From NCBI GenBank assembly GCA_947346365.1, contig CANAAV010000017.1:1-57997 (forward strand): a DNA stretch of 57,997 nt, written 5' to 3'. Position 1 is the stretch's first letter. Each line of letters opens with the position of its first letter. Position numbers and translations under genes: made by a program. Shown here one piece after another: positions 1 to 6,672 of the stretch. The stretch comes from an uncultured Flavonifractor sp. Lineage in GTDB: Bacteria; Bacillota; Clostridia; Oscillospirales; Oscillospiraceae. The notes under the pieces were generated by a model. The model ran no database searches, was not told the origin of the DNA, and saw only the letters and a program-made list of their open reading frames with translations.

Positions 1-177
1 GAGCAGCCGTTCCCGGTTGAGGAGCTGAGCCGCCAGGCCATCATCACGCTCCTGGGCATGAGCGGCCTGAAGGTGGTTGAGAATATCTTCGAGCATAACG
101 AAGGCGTGGTGTTCGGCCAAAGCCGGACTGAAGATGATTCGCCCGATGAGGGCGGGGAAGAAGGAGGAGTAGGATAA
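1..177 (+). CDS. C-terminal end of a phage structural-module protein (partial)
   Basis: Open frame from the window edge to a TAA at 175-177, giving the last 58 residues of a protein. The tail is acidic and glycine rich (ends GGEEGGVG). It abuts the endolysin gene, whose TTG start follows immediately, and its last codons contain the endolysin ribosome-binding site (AAGGAGGAG). In tailed phages the gene before the lysis module is usually a tail, baseplate or late accessory protein. I cannot name it from this fragment. Confidence 0.6.
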   Translation, partial: EQPFPVEELSRQAIITLLGMSGLKVVENIFEHNEGVVFGQSRTEDDSPDEGGEEGGVG

Positions 178-1521
178 TTGAATACAGAGGAAAAAATCTG
201 GAGCTATCTGAAGGCCCAGGGCCTCACTGATGCTGGTGCCGCCGGCCTGATGGGGAACCTGTATGCCGAGAGCGGCCTGCGCCCGGACAACCTCCAGAAT
301 AGCTACGAAGGCAAGCTGGGCATGGCTGACGCTGAGTACACCGAGATGGTGGACCACGGGACCTATGGTAATTTCATCCACGACAAGGCCGGATATGGCC
401 TGTGCCAGTGGACGTACTGGAGCCGGAAGGCGGCTCTGCTGGCCTATGCCAAGGCCGCTGGGAAGAGCATCGGGGACCTGGAGATGCAGCTCGGATTCTT
501 GATGCAGGAGCTGTCTACCGGCTATAAGGCGGTGCTGAACGTCCTGAAGACCACCTCCAGCGTCCAGGCTGCCTCTGACGCGGTGTTGCTCCAGTTTGAG
601 CGTCCGGCGGACCAGAGTGCGGCTGCCAAGACCCGGCGGACCGGCTACGGCCAGAAGTATTTCGACAAGTATGCGAAGAAAGGAAGTGGCAGTACCGTGG
701 GATTTACGAATAGCTCCCTGGCTACCGTTAGAATGATTTCCCCGAACAGGACTCCCAACCGCAACCACGCCATCGACACCATCACCATCCACTGTTTCGT
801 CGGTCAGGTCACGGCCAAGCGTGGGTGCGAGGTGTTCCAGCCAAGCAGCAAGGAGGCGTCCTGCAACTACGTCGTAGGCTACGACGGCTCCATCGGCCTG
901 TGCGTGGAGGAGAAGGATCGGAGCTGGTGTACTGGCGGCTACAAGACCGTGAACGGAGTAAAGACCCCCATCCGGGTCAATGGCATTTCCGGCAAGTCCA
1001 ACGACTATCAGGCCGTGACCATCGAGGTCGCCAGCGACGCAACGCACCCCTACGCCATCACCGAGAAGGCCATGGCCGCCCTGATTGAGCTGTGCGCTGA
1101 CATCTGCCAGCGGAACGGCATCAAGAAGCTGCTGTGGAAGGGGGACAAGAATCTGGTGGGCAGGGTGGACCAGCAGAACCTCACTGTTCATCGCTGGTTT
1201 GCCAACAAAGCCTGTCCCGGCGATTACATCTACGAGCGGCTGCCTGACATCGCCGCCAAGGTGAACGCCAAGCTGGGAGCCTCTGGTACGTCCCAGGCCC
1301 CCGCCGCCCCGGTGAGCAAGGTCCCGTACAAGGTCCGCATCACCGCCACCGACCTGCGTATCCGCCAGAGCCCCAGTACCGACTCCGCTATCGTCCAGAA
1401 AGCCATCGCCCCCGGCGTCTACACCATCGTCAGTGAGGCCACCGGAAAGGGCGCTACCCTCTGGGGCAAGCTGAAGTCCGGTCTCGGCTGGGTGTCCCTG
1501 GACTACTGCAAGAAGATTTGA
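178..1521 (+). CDS. Phage endolysin: tail-lysozyme, amidase_2 and SH3 domains
   Basis: Modular cell-wall hydrolase of 447 aa. Residues about 5-165 look like the phage tail lysozyme domain (MGNLYAESGL with likely catalytic E31, and GYGLCQWTYWSRK). Residues about 180-360 are a type-2 amidase fold with probable zinc ligands H205 (TITIHCF), H338 (LTVHRW) and C346 (KACPGD). Residues about 383-447 are an SH3-like wall-binding domain (DLRIRQSPS, GLGWVSLDY). The start is TTG after AAGGAGGAG, directly after the upstream stop. The expected role is cleavage of both glycan and peptide bonds of host peptidoglycan at lysis, after release by the holin encoded next. Domain order is unusual for having two different catalytic modules. 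Confident as an endolysin; exact bond specificity is inferred. Confidence 0.9.
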   Translation: MNTEEKIWSYLKAQGLTDAGAAGLMGNLYAESGLRPDNLQNSYEGKLGMADAEYTEMVDHGTYGNFIHDKAGYGLCQWTYWSRKAALLAYAKAAGKSIGDLEMQLGFLMQELSTGYKAVLNVLKTTSSVQAASDAVLLQFERPADQSAAAKTRRTGYGQKYFDKYAKKGSGSTVGFTNSSLATVRMISPNRTPNRNHAIDTITIHCFVGQVTAKRGCEVFQPSSKEASCNYVVGYDGSIGLCVEEKDRSWCTGGYKTVNGVKTPIRVNGISGKSNDYQAVTIEVASDATHPYAITEKAMAALIELCADICQRNGIKKLLWKGDKNLVGRVDQQNLTVHRWFANKACPGDYIYERLPDIAAKVNAKLGASGTSQAPAAPVSKVPYKVRITATDLRIRQSPSTDSAIVQKAIAPGVYTIVSEATGKGATLWGKLKSGLGWVSLDYCKKI

Positions 1522-1534
1522 GGAGGAAGAAATC

Positions 1535-1870
1535 ATGGAAGATGTCATTCAGAACATCCCCGTCGTTATTTCCATCATCCTGCCCGTGGTGCTGGCCCTC
1601 GTGATCGTCACGAACATCATTGTCGATGTTCTGAAGGGCCTGACCTGGAAGAAGCTGCCCACCAACGTGCTGGCGTTCCTTGTCGCCATGGCCGTGACGC
1701 TGGTTGCCTTCTTCGCCATGTGCCAGATCGCCGGCATCCAGGTCACATGGTACATGGTGGTCGGCGCCATCGTCCTTGGCTTCTTCGTCTGCTTCGCCGC
1801 TATGTATGGATTCGATAAGCTGAAGCAGACCATGGAGCAGTTCAACAGCATCAAGCGGAATAATAGCTGA
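1535..1870 (+). CDS. Holin-like small membrane protein
   Basis: 111 aa with three hydrophobic segments (about 9-31, 45-67 and 71-93), a short acidic N-terminus and a basic, polar C-terminus (KRNNS). It lies 13 nt after the endolysin with a GAGGAGG ribosome-binding site. Size, topology and position in the lysis cassette fit a class I-type holin that permeabilises the membrane to let the endolysin out. I see no family-specific motif, so the call rests on topology and neighbourhood. Confidence 0.7.
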   Translation: MEDVIQNIPVVISIILPVVLALVIVTNIIVDVLKGLTWKKLPTNVLAFLVAMAVTLVAFFAMCQIAGIQVTWYMVVGAIVLGFFVCFAAMYGFDKLKQTMEQFNSIKRNNS

Positions 1871-1882
1871 GGAGGAGCGAAA

Positions 1883-2236
1883 ATGGTTAGAATTTTTGAC
1901 CCGAGTGTCGTCGTGTGCGAAATCATCATGGTGCTGGAGAACAATGGTGTTCCCATGTATGCGCTGGATGATGTCCTCGCCAAAGTCAAAGAAGGCGCCG
2001 AAAGGACGCCGGTGATGGTTGCGTCCCCCGGCTTGCCGGCCGAGGTAAGCGAGCAGCACAAGAACGAGGTGATGGAGGAGTACAATCGGAGGAAGTGCGC
2101 CTATGCGCTCGCCGGAGAGGACACGACCTCTGCTGACGATCAGGACGCCGCCAACGGTGAACCCGCCCCTGAGGATGCTCCGCCCACGCCTGAGCGGCAG
2201 GAGTTCTACTTCGGCCTGCCCGATCAGAAGGAGTAA
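1883..2236 (+). CDS. Hypothetical protein at end of the lysis cassette
   Basis: 117 aa, not recognised. The first half is mixed (EIIMVLENNGVPMYALDDVL resembles a small helical fold). The second half is acidic and proline rich, ending in FYFGLPDQKE, and looks disordered. It is 12 nt after the holin gene with GAGGAGG and is the last gene before the long regulatory gap, so it is probably co-transcribed with the lysis genes. Confidence 0.6.
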   Translation: MVRIFDPSVVVCEIIMVLENNGVPMYALDDVLAKVKEGAERTPVMVASPGLPAEVSEQHKNEVMEEYNRRKCAYALAGEDTTSADDQDAANGEPAPEDAPPTPERQEFYFGLPDQKE

Positions 2237-2488
2237 CTGCGCCTGGCCTCCTGCCCGCTCCGTTGATGGCTACGTTCCCACGCAGCAGTAGGACGGGTGG
2301 GAGGCCCCCGCAAGGGGCAAAAACGGCGAAAAACAGAGTAAAATCCGAGGTTTTTAACTTTTTGGCGTGAAATCGAGTTAAAACGAGGAATTATCAGAGG
2401 TTTTTCCAACGGCAAAAAATACCAAATCGCTCCAACGCCGTCCGGTAATATACTTATACCACCCAAAGCAACCGTGTCTTAAAACGCA

Positions 2489-2505
2489 TCCTACGAGCTA
2501 ATACG
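2489..2505 (+). repeat. 17-bp direct repeat, copy 1
   Basis: TCCTACGAGCTAATACG, repeated exactly at 9358-9374 in the same orientation. The two copies bracket the whole small-gene part of element L (6.9 kb). It could be an attachment-type core, a recombination site or a regulator site. Exact identity over 17 bp in dissimilar surroundings is unlikely by chance. Confidence 0.7.
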
Positions 2506-2747
2506 CAGTATCCGTCACAGAAAGACATTTTTAGTTACAAATCCGCACACCATGTACGCTGGCCCGGAGCGATGGCCCGTGGCCCCGCATTGACTGGAGA
2601 CGAGAGAAATCACCTGCACAACTTACCACAACGGCACAATGCCCTCCACAATCGAAATAAAGCAGCATTGACGCCATCCTGGCCTGTTACCTATATAAAT
2701 CCCTACCAAAACGGAAACCGGCCTTAAAACGGCTCCCACGGCGTCAC

Positions 2748-2808
2748 AAAGCCCCTTCCTGATTTTGCACCGATCTGATGGTGCGTCAGGAAGGGGCTTT
2801 TTCTTTTT
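2748..2808 (+). terminator. Strong intrinsic terminator before promoter L1
   Basis: Left arm AAAGCCCCTTCCTGA (2748-2762) pairs perfectly with TCAGGAAGGGGCTTT (2786-2800). An inner GCACC/GGTGC pair closes the loop, and a T-rich tail runs to 2808. It would stop lysis-operon transcription before the next promoter. Confidence 0.9.
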
Positions 2809-2839
2809 TGCCCAGAAATGGTGCTGAAAACGTGATAAC

Positions 2840-2979
2840 TACCAGTTCGGTAATTTGCACAACAACGAAGCCAAAACTTTATGTATTTTTCAGAGTATCA
2901 AAATTAAATTTCCGCTTTACAATTACCAGTTTGGCAGTTAGAATAGTATCATAAAACAACACACAATACCAGTTTGGTA
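2840..2979 (+). promoter_or_regulatory. Promoter L1 with three repressor-type operators
   Basis: A sigma-A-like promoter TTTACA (2916-2921), 17 bp, TAGAAT (2939-2944). Three similar dyads surround it: TACCAGTTCGGTA (2840-2852), TACCAGTTTGGCA (2924-2936, inside the spacer) and TACCAGTTTGGTA (2967-2979). The spacing (upstream, core, downstream) matches the second promoter at 6086-6149, whose -35, spacer start and -10 are almost identical. This looks like a repressed phage promoter driving 3055 to 6020. Confidence 0.8.
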
Positions 2980-3054
2980 CAAACGGTGCCAACACCCCGC
3001 AACCGAGGGCACGACCTCCAAGCGGGAAATCTTACCGGGCAGGAGGTAAAGCAA

Positions 3055-3207
3055 ATGGAGGAATGTAGCATGACCGCTACGGAAACCGCACGGCTGATTG
3101 ATTGGCTGAAGGCCAACGGCCACTCCGATGAGGATGCCGTCAAGTGCATCAAGTTCATCGCTACCGGAATCCAGCACGACACCAAGGGCACCAGCAAAGA
3201 CCAGTAA
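3055..3207 (+). CDS. Small phage protein, 50 aa
   Basis: Starts at ATG 3055 after GGCAGGAGGTAAAGCAA, the first good ribosome-binding site downstream of promoter L1. A longer frame opens at 2974 but has no such site. Mostly helical, charged, with TARLIDWLKANGHSDEDAVKCIKFI suggesting a short helical domain when read as two pieces. No family recognised. First gene of the L1 transcript. Confidence 0.6.
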   Translation: MEECSMTATETARLIDWLKANGHSDEDAVKCIKFIATGIQHDTKGTSKDQ

Positions 3208-3209
3208 AA

Positions 3210-3297
3210 AGTTAGGCTCCCCCAGCCGACCAAGCAAGAAAGGAGCCTAACACCCAAAGAGGGGCGGGAGGAACCTGCCTTATCCCCGCCCCTCCAC
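3210..3297 (+). ncRNA. Structured intergenic element of unknown type
   Basis: Two strong hairpins in tandem: GTTAGGCTCC pairs exactly with GGAGCCTAAC (3210-3251), then GAGGGGCGGG pairs with CCCCGCCCCTC (about 3260-3297). There is no T tract, so it is not an ordinary terminator. It lacks the CUGANGA and GAAA core of the hammerhead elements nearby. It may be an RNA processing or stability structure within the polycistronic transcript. Confidence 0.5.
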
Positions 3298-3349
3298 GGT
3301 AACACAGCGGCAGGAGAAAGTCAAGGCCAAAGGCCGGGAGGTACACGAA

Positions 3350-3571
3350 ATGACGATGATTGAGAAGCTGGAGAACCTGGGATGGTTCGGCCGCCTGGAA
3401 GATTTAGTCGAAGCCCTGGAGGACGAAGGGCTGGAAGTCCTGGAAGTCAGCAGCGAGCACGTTGCGGTCGGCTACGAGGACGACGGCGATGACGTTCAGC
3501 TCCGCCTCGACCTCGGCGGAACCGCCAACACCATCGTGGTCGCCAACGTCGAGGAAGTGTACCGGGGGTAA
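3350..3571 (+). CDS. Small acidic phage protein, paralogue of 54212-54430
   Basis: 73 aa, strongly acidic. It aligns along its length with the 72-aa product at 54212-54430 of the other prophage: EKLENLGWFGRLEDL versus EKLERLDSWYGRLSDI, then EVLE, EDDGDDV, LGGTANTI versus LGGTQNTI, and a shared EEVYRG or EEAYRG end. Good ribosome-binding site GGGAGGTACACGAA. Function unknown. Conservation between the two elements shows it is a real early-region gene. Confidence 0.75.
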   Translation: MTMIEKLENLGWFGRLEDLVEALEDEGLEVLEVSSEHVAVGYEDDGDDVQLRLDLGGTANTIVVANVEEVYRG

Positions 3572-3615
3572 GCCCCACGAAATGAACACGGCCGATAGGC
3601 CAGGAGGGAATCGAA

Positions 3616-3954
3616 ATGGTAGATATGAGAGAGCACAAGGGCACCGTCCGATCCGCTGTCGCCAAGGAGCGGCAGGCCGACGAAAACTGGAGCTGGAGCA
3701 TCAAGTCCGTGACCAAACGCTGCGCCAAGATCGGCTGGGGCTACTTGGACTACATCGGCGAGAAAGAGAGCTTCATCGTCGAAGTTGTCGAAGATGAGCC
3801 CACCGAGACGACGCTGGTGGTCGGCACCCTTCCAAACGGGAACACAGTCCACCGGCTCGTTGGCCCGGAGAGCTGGAACGACTGCAAGACCATCGAGGAG
3901 GGGATCGCCTCCGCCATCCACGGTATGGCCTGTGTCGCCCACAACATCTACTGA
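3616..3954 (+). CDS. Phage protein of unknown function, 112 aa
   Basis: Starts ATG 3616 after AGGAGGGAATCGAA. Rich in W, E and K, with WSWSIKSVTKRCAKIGWGY and a beta-rich middle (FIVEVVEDEPTETTLVVGTL). No signal peptide or membrane segment. Its TGA (3952-3954) is followed within 7 nt by the first hammerhead ribozyme. No family recognised. Confidence 0.65.
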   Translation: MVDMREHKGTVRSAVAKERQADENWSWSIKSVTKRCAKIGWGYLDYIGEKESFIVEVVEDEPTETTLVVGTLPNGNTVHRLVGPESWNDCKTIEEGIASAIHGMACVAHNIY

Positions 3955-3960
3955 GAATCG

Positions 3961-4028
3961 CCCGCCTGACGAGAGCTGGATGGCAACCAGCCGAAACCCG
4001 CCCGGCATCCAGCCGGGAGGGTCGTGGG
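3961..4028 (+). ncRNA. Hammerhead ribozyme, type I (copy HH1)
   Basis: Core CTGACGA at 3966-3972; stem II GCTGG/CCAGC closed by ATGGCAA; GAAA; stem III CCCGCCCGGC/GCCGGGAGGG with one G-A mismatch; cleavage triplet GTC at 4021-4023; stem I CCCGC (3961-3965) with GTGGG (4024-4028). All invariant hammerhead positions are present. Stem I is the open helix, so it is type I. Cleavage is predicted between 4023 and 4024, 34 nt upstream of the next start codon. Confidence 0.85.
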
Positions 4029-4057
4029 AAGCCAGTCCCCCAGAAAGGAGCAAGACG

Positions 4058-4297
4058 ATGTATTACGCTTTTGTTGACGGCCAGTATCTCGGGTCTTCCC
4101 GGCACGTCGGCTACCTGAAGAAACGGGTTGACGAGGACATGGCCCTCGGCGGGTTCCACGCCACGATTTACAGAGGAGAGCGGAGCTATTGCAGCCGGTT
4201 CTACAACAGCCCGTGGAAGCTGTTCGGCTCCGAGAAGAAAAACCGTCCGGCGCTGCCCGATTGGGCGTTCGCCAAAAGAGTCCGAACCCCCGCCTGA
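4058..4297 (+). CDS. Small basic phage protein, 79 aa
   Basis: ATG 4058 after GAAAGGAGCAAGACG. Begins YYAFVDGQYLGSSRHVGYL and contains repeated aromatic and basic residues. Its stop codon TGA (4295-4297) lies inside the CUGAUGA core of the second hammerhead ribozyme, so coding end and ribozyme overlap. No family recognised. Confidence 0.6.
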   Translation: MYYAFVDGQYLGSSRHVGYLKKRVDEDMALGGFHATIYRGERSYCSRFYNSPWKLFGSEKKNRPALPDWAFAKRVRTPA

Positions 4298-4376
4298 TGA
4301 GAGCCGGGAGGCACCCGGCCGAAACTGCGGAGCTCCCGGAGTACCGGAGGTAAGCCGAATGGCCCGCAGTCGTGGG
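4289..4376 (+). ncRNA. Hammerhead ribozyme, type I (copy HH2)
   Basis: Core CTGATGA at 4294-4300; stem II GCCGGG/CCCGGC with loop AGGCA; GAAA at 4321-4324; extended stem III CTGCGG/CCGCAG capped by a second small hairpin; triplet GTC ending at 4371; stem I CCCGC (4289-4293) with GTGGG (4372-4376). An in-frame ATG with a good GGAGGT site sits at 4359 inside stem III, so cleavage after 4371 would cut that start from the next gene. Confidence 0.88.
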
Positions 4377-4409
4377 AAGCCACAAATATTGATTTGGGAG
4401 GACGACACC

Positions 4410-4844
4410 ATGAGTAAGTATGACAACATTGAGACCGTTGCGGAGCTGATTGCCGAGGTTCAGGCTAATGGCTTGAGCACGGAAATTGAAGACCTGGCTA
4501 GTGCCCAGGAAATCCTGGACAGTAGCGGCACCGAGGAGTTGATCCGCTTCATTGCCTTCGGCGCTCCGAAGCAGGAGGGCACCGTAAGCCTCTCCGCTGA
4601 GACCACTGACCCCGAGCACATGGCCTTCGATGAGGTAAAGGCCGAGAACGCCCGTCTCCGGGCGGCCAAGGTGGATCTGGAGGACAAGGTGGAGACACTC
4701 CAGCACGAGCAGGAAATGGCTACCAGGGAAATCGAGACGCTCCGCAATGATGAACGCTCGATGATTTCCGCCCTGGAGAGCGCCGAGTCCGAGATCGTCA
4801 CGCTGAAGGCCGAGCTGTACGACTACATCAAGGCCATGGACTGA
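4410..4844 (+). CDS. Coiled-coil phage protein, paralogue of 46706-47266
   Basis: 144 aa from ATG 4410 (GGGAGGACGACACC upstream). The N-terminus MSKYDNIETVAELIAEVQ matches MSKYDNIKTAAELVIEVQ in the other prophage, and both end in a long coiled coil with ALKAELYDY or LELKAKLYDL. This copy is shorter, lacking the middle region. An alternative start at ATG 4359, inside the hammerhead, would add 17 residues. Function unknown. The shared N-terminus suggests a common binding partner. Confidence 0.7.
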   Translation: MSKYDNIETVAELIAEVQANGLSTEIEDLASAQEILDSSGTEELIRFIAFGAPKQEGTVSLSAETTDPEHMAFDEVKAENARLRAAKVDLEDKVETLQHEQEMATREIETLRNDERSMISALESAESEIVTLKAELYDYIKAMD

Positions 4845-4858
4845 TAGGAGGAACGAAG

Positions 4859-5146
4859 GTGAGATACGAATTGTACCGTCTGGATGCCCCCGATGAGGTC
4901 GTGTGCGAGGTAAACGCCTACAACGCCAGAAGTGCGCTCTCTGCGGCGGCCTACCGGGCCATGAGGGCGAACGAGGTTTTTCTGTACTCGTCTGAGAACC
5001 TCACCGCTGTCTGCGAGAAGGGCGTCCTGGGGGCCCGCTGCAAGGGCCGGGAGGTCAAGGGCCTCCCGCCTGTGAAGGGAACGATGGATGACTTCGATGG
5101 GTCGTCCATCCGTGGACGGAGGAGAAGGGAGGCTTTGACCGCATGA
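4859..5146 (+). CDS. Small phage protein, 95 aa
   Basis: GTG start at 4859 after GATAGGAGGAACGAAG. The N-terminal half resembles small fold proteins with YELYRLDAPDEVVCEVNAYNA read in two parts. The C-terminus is very basic (RGRRRREALTA). It overlaps the next gene by 4 nt (ATGA type), indicating translational coupling. Not recognised. Confidence 0.6.
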   Translation: MRYELYRLDAPDEVVCEVNAYNARSALSAAAYRAMRANEVFLYSSENLTAVCEKGVLGARCKGREVKGLPPVKGTMDDFDGSSIRGRRRREALTA

Positions 5147-5556
5147 AGAGCAAGAAGAACGTGGAGCCCCCGGCTGACATGAAAATGCCCCTGGAGGCAG
5201 TCACCGCCATCATGAACGGCGCCATGACCGAGCTGGCTGACTTCATCCACATCGACGACACCAAGCGGCCCCAGGATGTGCCCGTTGGACAGTGGGCCGC
5301 CCAGCAGCTCATTGACGGGAAGGCTGTCAGAGTATACGACAACGATACCGCCCACAGCCCCTCGGGCGTGAAGTATTGGGATGTGACGCTGGAAATGCTC
5401 CGGGCCGGTGTCCAGAAGTACCTGACCGCCGGCATGATGTTCCTGCTGGATGGAGACACCCTGGACGCCGAAGCCTTGGAACCCGGAGATTCCGTTCCAA
5501 TTATTGCCCTTGGCGTGTTCGGCACACCTGCCGAGACTGAGGAGGGCGGCGGCTGA
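5143..5556 (+). CDS. Phage protein of the family also found at 51052-51432
   Basis: 137 aa. The layout matches the 126-aa product in element R: a helical start (AVTAIMNGAMTELADFI versus DIDDIMVTALEGGINYW), a middle QWAAQQLIDGKAVRVYDND versus QIARGGALILHDAES, then YWDVTLEMLRAGVQKYL versus KWELTLEKFLNGVKLYF. This family is common in clostridial phage small-gene regions. Function unknown. ATGA overlaps on both sides place it in a tight operon with 4859 and the HTH gene. Confidence 0.75.
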   Translation: MKSKKNVEPPADMKMPLEAVTAIMNGAMTELADFIHIDDTKRPQDVPVGQWAAQQLIDGKAVRVYDNDTAHSPSGVKYWDVTLEMLRAGVQKYLTAGMMFLLDGDTLDAEALEPGDSVPIIALGVFGTPAETEEGGG

Positions 5557-6020
5557 TGACTTCATCCGAGATTATCCGGTCTGCGCTCATTAAGAGCGGA
5601 AAGGCCCAGGCCGCTCTGGCCGAGTTCATGGGATGGAGCCGCCAGAACATGAACATCCGGCTCAGGAAGGGGACGCTCACCTACAACGATCTGGAGAAAG
5701 CCCTGGCGTTCCTCGGACACCAGATCATGGTGTTGGACGACGATGGGCAGCCGCTCAGGCACTACGGAAACAGCACCAGCCCGAGGCTGACCCGCCGAAT
5801 CGGTGGGAAGGTGTACGACACCAGCAAGGCCAGCCTGATTGAGAGCACGGCCGGCAAGGATGCCGGGAGTGTGGCTGAGTACGAGGAGCTGTACGTTGAT
5901 GCCTCCGGGAAGGAGTTTGTGGCGCACCGCTTGCAGAACGGGAAAGGCACCATCAGCGCCGATCCGGTTGCCGTTGAGGTCTTCAAGAGGGGCACGAGTG
6001 CCACATCAGCACACCGCTGA
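5556..6020 (+). CDS. HTH protein, candidate operator-binding regulator of element L
   Basis: 154 aa. Residues about 3-55 form a helix-turn-helix (EIIRSALIKSGKAQAALAEF, then GWSRQNMNIRLRKG, as in Cro/C1 folds). The C-terminal half (GGKVYDTSKA, YEELYVDASGKEF) matches that of the HTH protein at 47702-48193 (GITFDTAKA, YMELYRDPEGRFF). It is the last gene of the L1 transcript and lies just before promoter L2, the same position as its partner in element R. Binding to the TACC-N5-GGNA sites is inference. Confidence 0.75.
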   Translation: MTSSEIIRSALIKSGKAQAALAEFMGWSRQNMNIRLRKGTLTYNDLEKALAFLGHQIMVLDDDGQPLRHYGNSTSPRLTRRIGGKVYDTSKASLIESTAGKDAGSVAEYEELYVDASGKEFVAHRLQNGKGTISADPVAVEVFKRGTSATSAHR

Positions 6021-6085
6021 CATACTGCACATAAACGATGGACAATCTTCTGGCACTATGCCAAAGTCAATCGTTAAATTTTCGC

Positions 6086-6149
6086 TTTACAATTACCGAA
6101 ACGGAAGTTAGAATAGTAGTATAAACAAACAAAAGTTACCAGTTCGGCA
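6086..6149 (+). promoter_or_regulatory. Promoter L2 with operator dyads
   Basis: TTTACA (6086-6091), 17 bp, TAGAAT (6109-6114), nearly a copy of promoter L1. Operator-like dyads are TACCGAAACGGAA (6094-6106, in the spacer) and TACCAGTTCGGCA (6137-6149, downstream), at the same offsets as in L1. It drives the gene block from 6175. The ribosome-binding site ACGGAGGTATTCAA follows. Confidence 0.8.
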
Positions 6150-6174
6150 CAAATTGTAAAACGGAGGTATTCAA

Positions 6175-6483
6175 ATGAACTTCAACGAAATGTACTCAAG
6201 CGCTATCGCCCAACTCGGCGAAACCTACCTCACCCCGGCCTACGCCGCCGCCAAGGAAAACTTCTTCAAGGTGTTTGAAACCCTCGCCGCCGCCGGGTGC
6301 ATGGGGCGGGTGGAGGACTGCCGTCCGGAAATCGAAGACCCCACCTACCAACCCGATGAAGAAGTCGTCGAAGACATGGGCCGGATGGTTGAAATCCTCC
6401 GCCGGGTGAACTACCCCGGGGTGGATGAATGGGAGTGGGACTTCCGCCTCCTCAAATCCAGCTTCATTTGCACTCCCGCCTGA
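6175..6483 (+). CDS. Phage protein of unknown function, 102 aa
   Basis: First gene behind promoter L2; ATG 6175 after ACGGAGGTATTCAA. Mostly helical, with acidic middle (PDEEVVEDMGRM) and aromatic end (WEWDFRLLKSSF). Its TGA (6481-6483) forms part of the CUGACGA core of the third hammerhead, as at 4295-4297. Not recognised. Confidence 0.6.
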   Translation: MNFNEMYSSAIAQLGETYLTPAYAAAKENFFKVFETLAAAGCMGRVEDCRPEIEDPTYQPDEEVVEDMGRMVEILRRVNYPGVDEWEWDFRLLKSSFICTPA

Positions 6484-6532
6484 CGAGAGCCGGACAGCAA
6501 CCGGCCGAAACCGCCCACCGGGCGGTCGTGGG
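6475..6532 (+). ncRNA. Hammerhead ribozyme, type I (copy HH3, minimal)
   Basis: The most compact copy: stem I CCCGC (6475-6479) with GTGGG (6528-6532); core CTGACGA (6480-6486); stem II GCCGG/CCGGC with loop ACAGCAA; GAAA; stem III CCGCCC/GGGCGG with loop ACC; triplet GTC (6525-6527). All core positions are intact. Predicted cleavage between 6527 and 6528, about 140 nt before the next gene. Confidence 0.88.
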
Positions 6533-6672
6533 AAGCTGACCCCCACCGAAGAAAACGGAAACGCCCCGCAGCCGCAAACTGCAAGGGCGTCCCACTGGAG
6601 GCGACCGAGGCGCCCCGTAGGAAGGAAGCCGCCCGGTCCCTCACAGAATACTACATACTGGAGGAAAAATCA
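6533..6672 (+). other. Intergenic region with further hairpins
   Basis: No gene seen. ACGCCC (6561-6566) pairs with GGGCGT (6585-6590), with an inner GCAG/CTGC helix, followed by a short GGCG/CGCC hairpin. There is no T tract, so this is not a standard terminator. Ends with the TGGAGGAAAAATCA ribosome-binding site of the next gene. It could be a 3' stabiliser of the ribozyme-cleaved RNA or an unrelated structure. Confidence 0.4.

Larger units (their letters stand above)
2237..2830. other. Gene-free regulatory gap after the lysis cassette
   Basis: I see no convincing gene here. It holds one copy of a 17-bp repeat (2489-2505), two operator-like half-dyads of the element L type (TACCACAACGGCA at 2624-2636, TACCAAAACGGAA at 2704-2716) and a strong terminator (2748-2808). 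Composition is more AT rich than the flanking genes. The open frame on the - strand through 2224-2466 has no ribosome-binding site and odd composition, so I treat it as chance. Confidence 0.6.

Noticed and set aside
2224..2466. 80-residue - strand frame in the regulatory gap of element L
   Set aside because: No ribosome-binding site, crosses the end of an annotated gene, and has low-quality composition.
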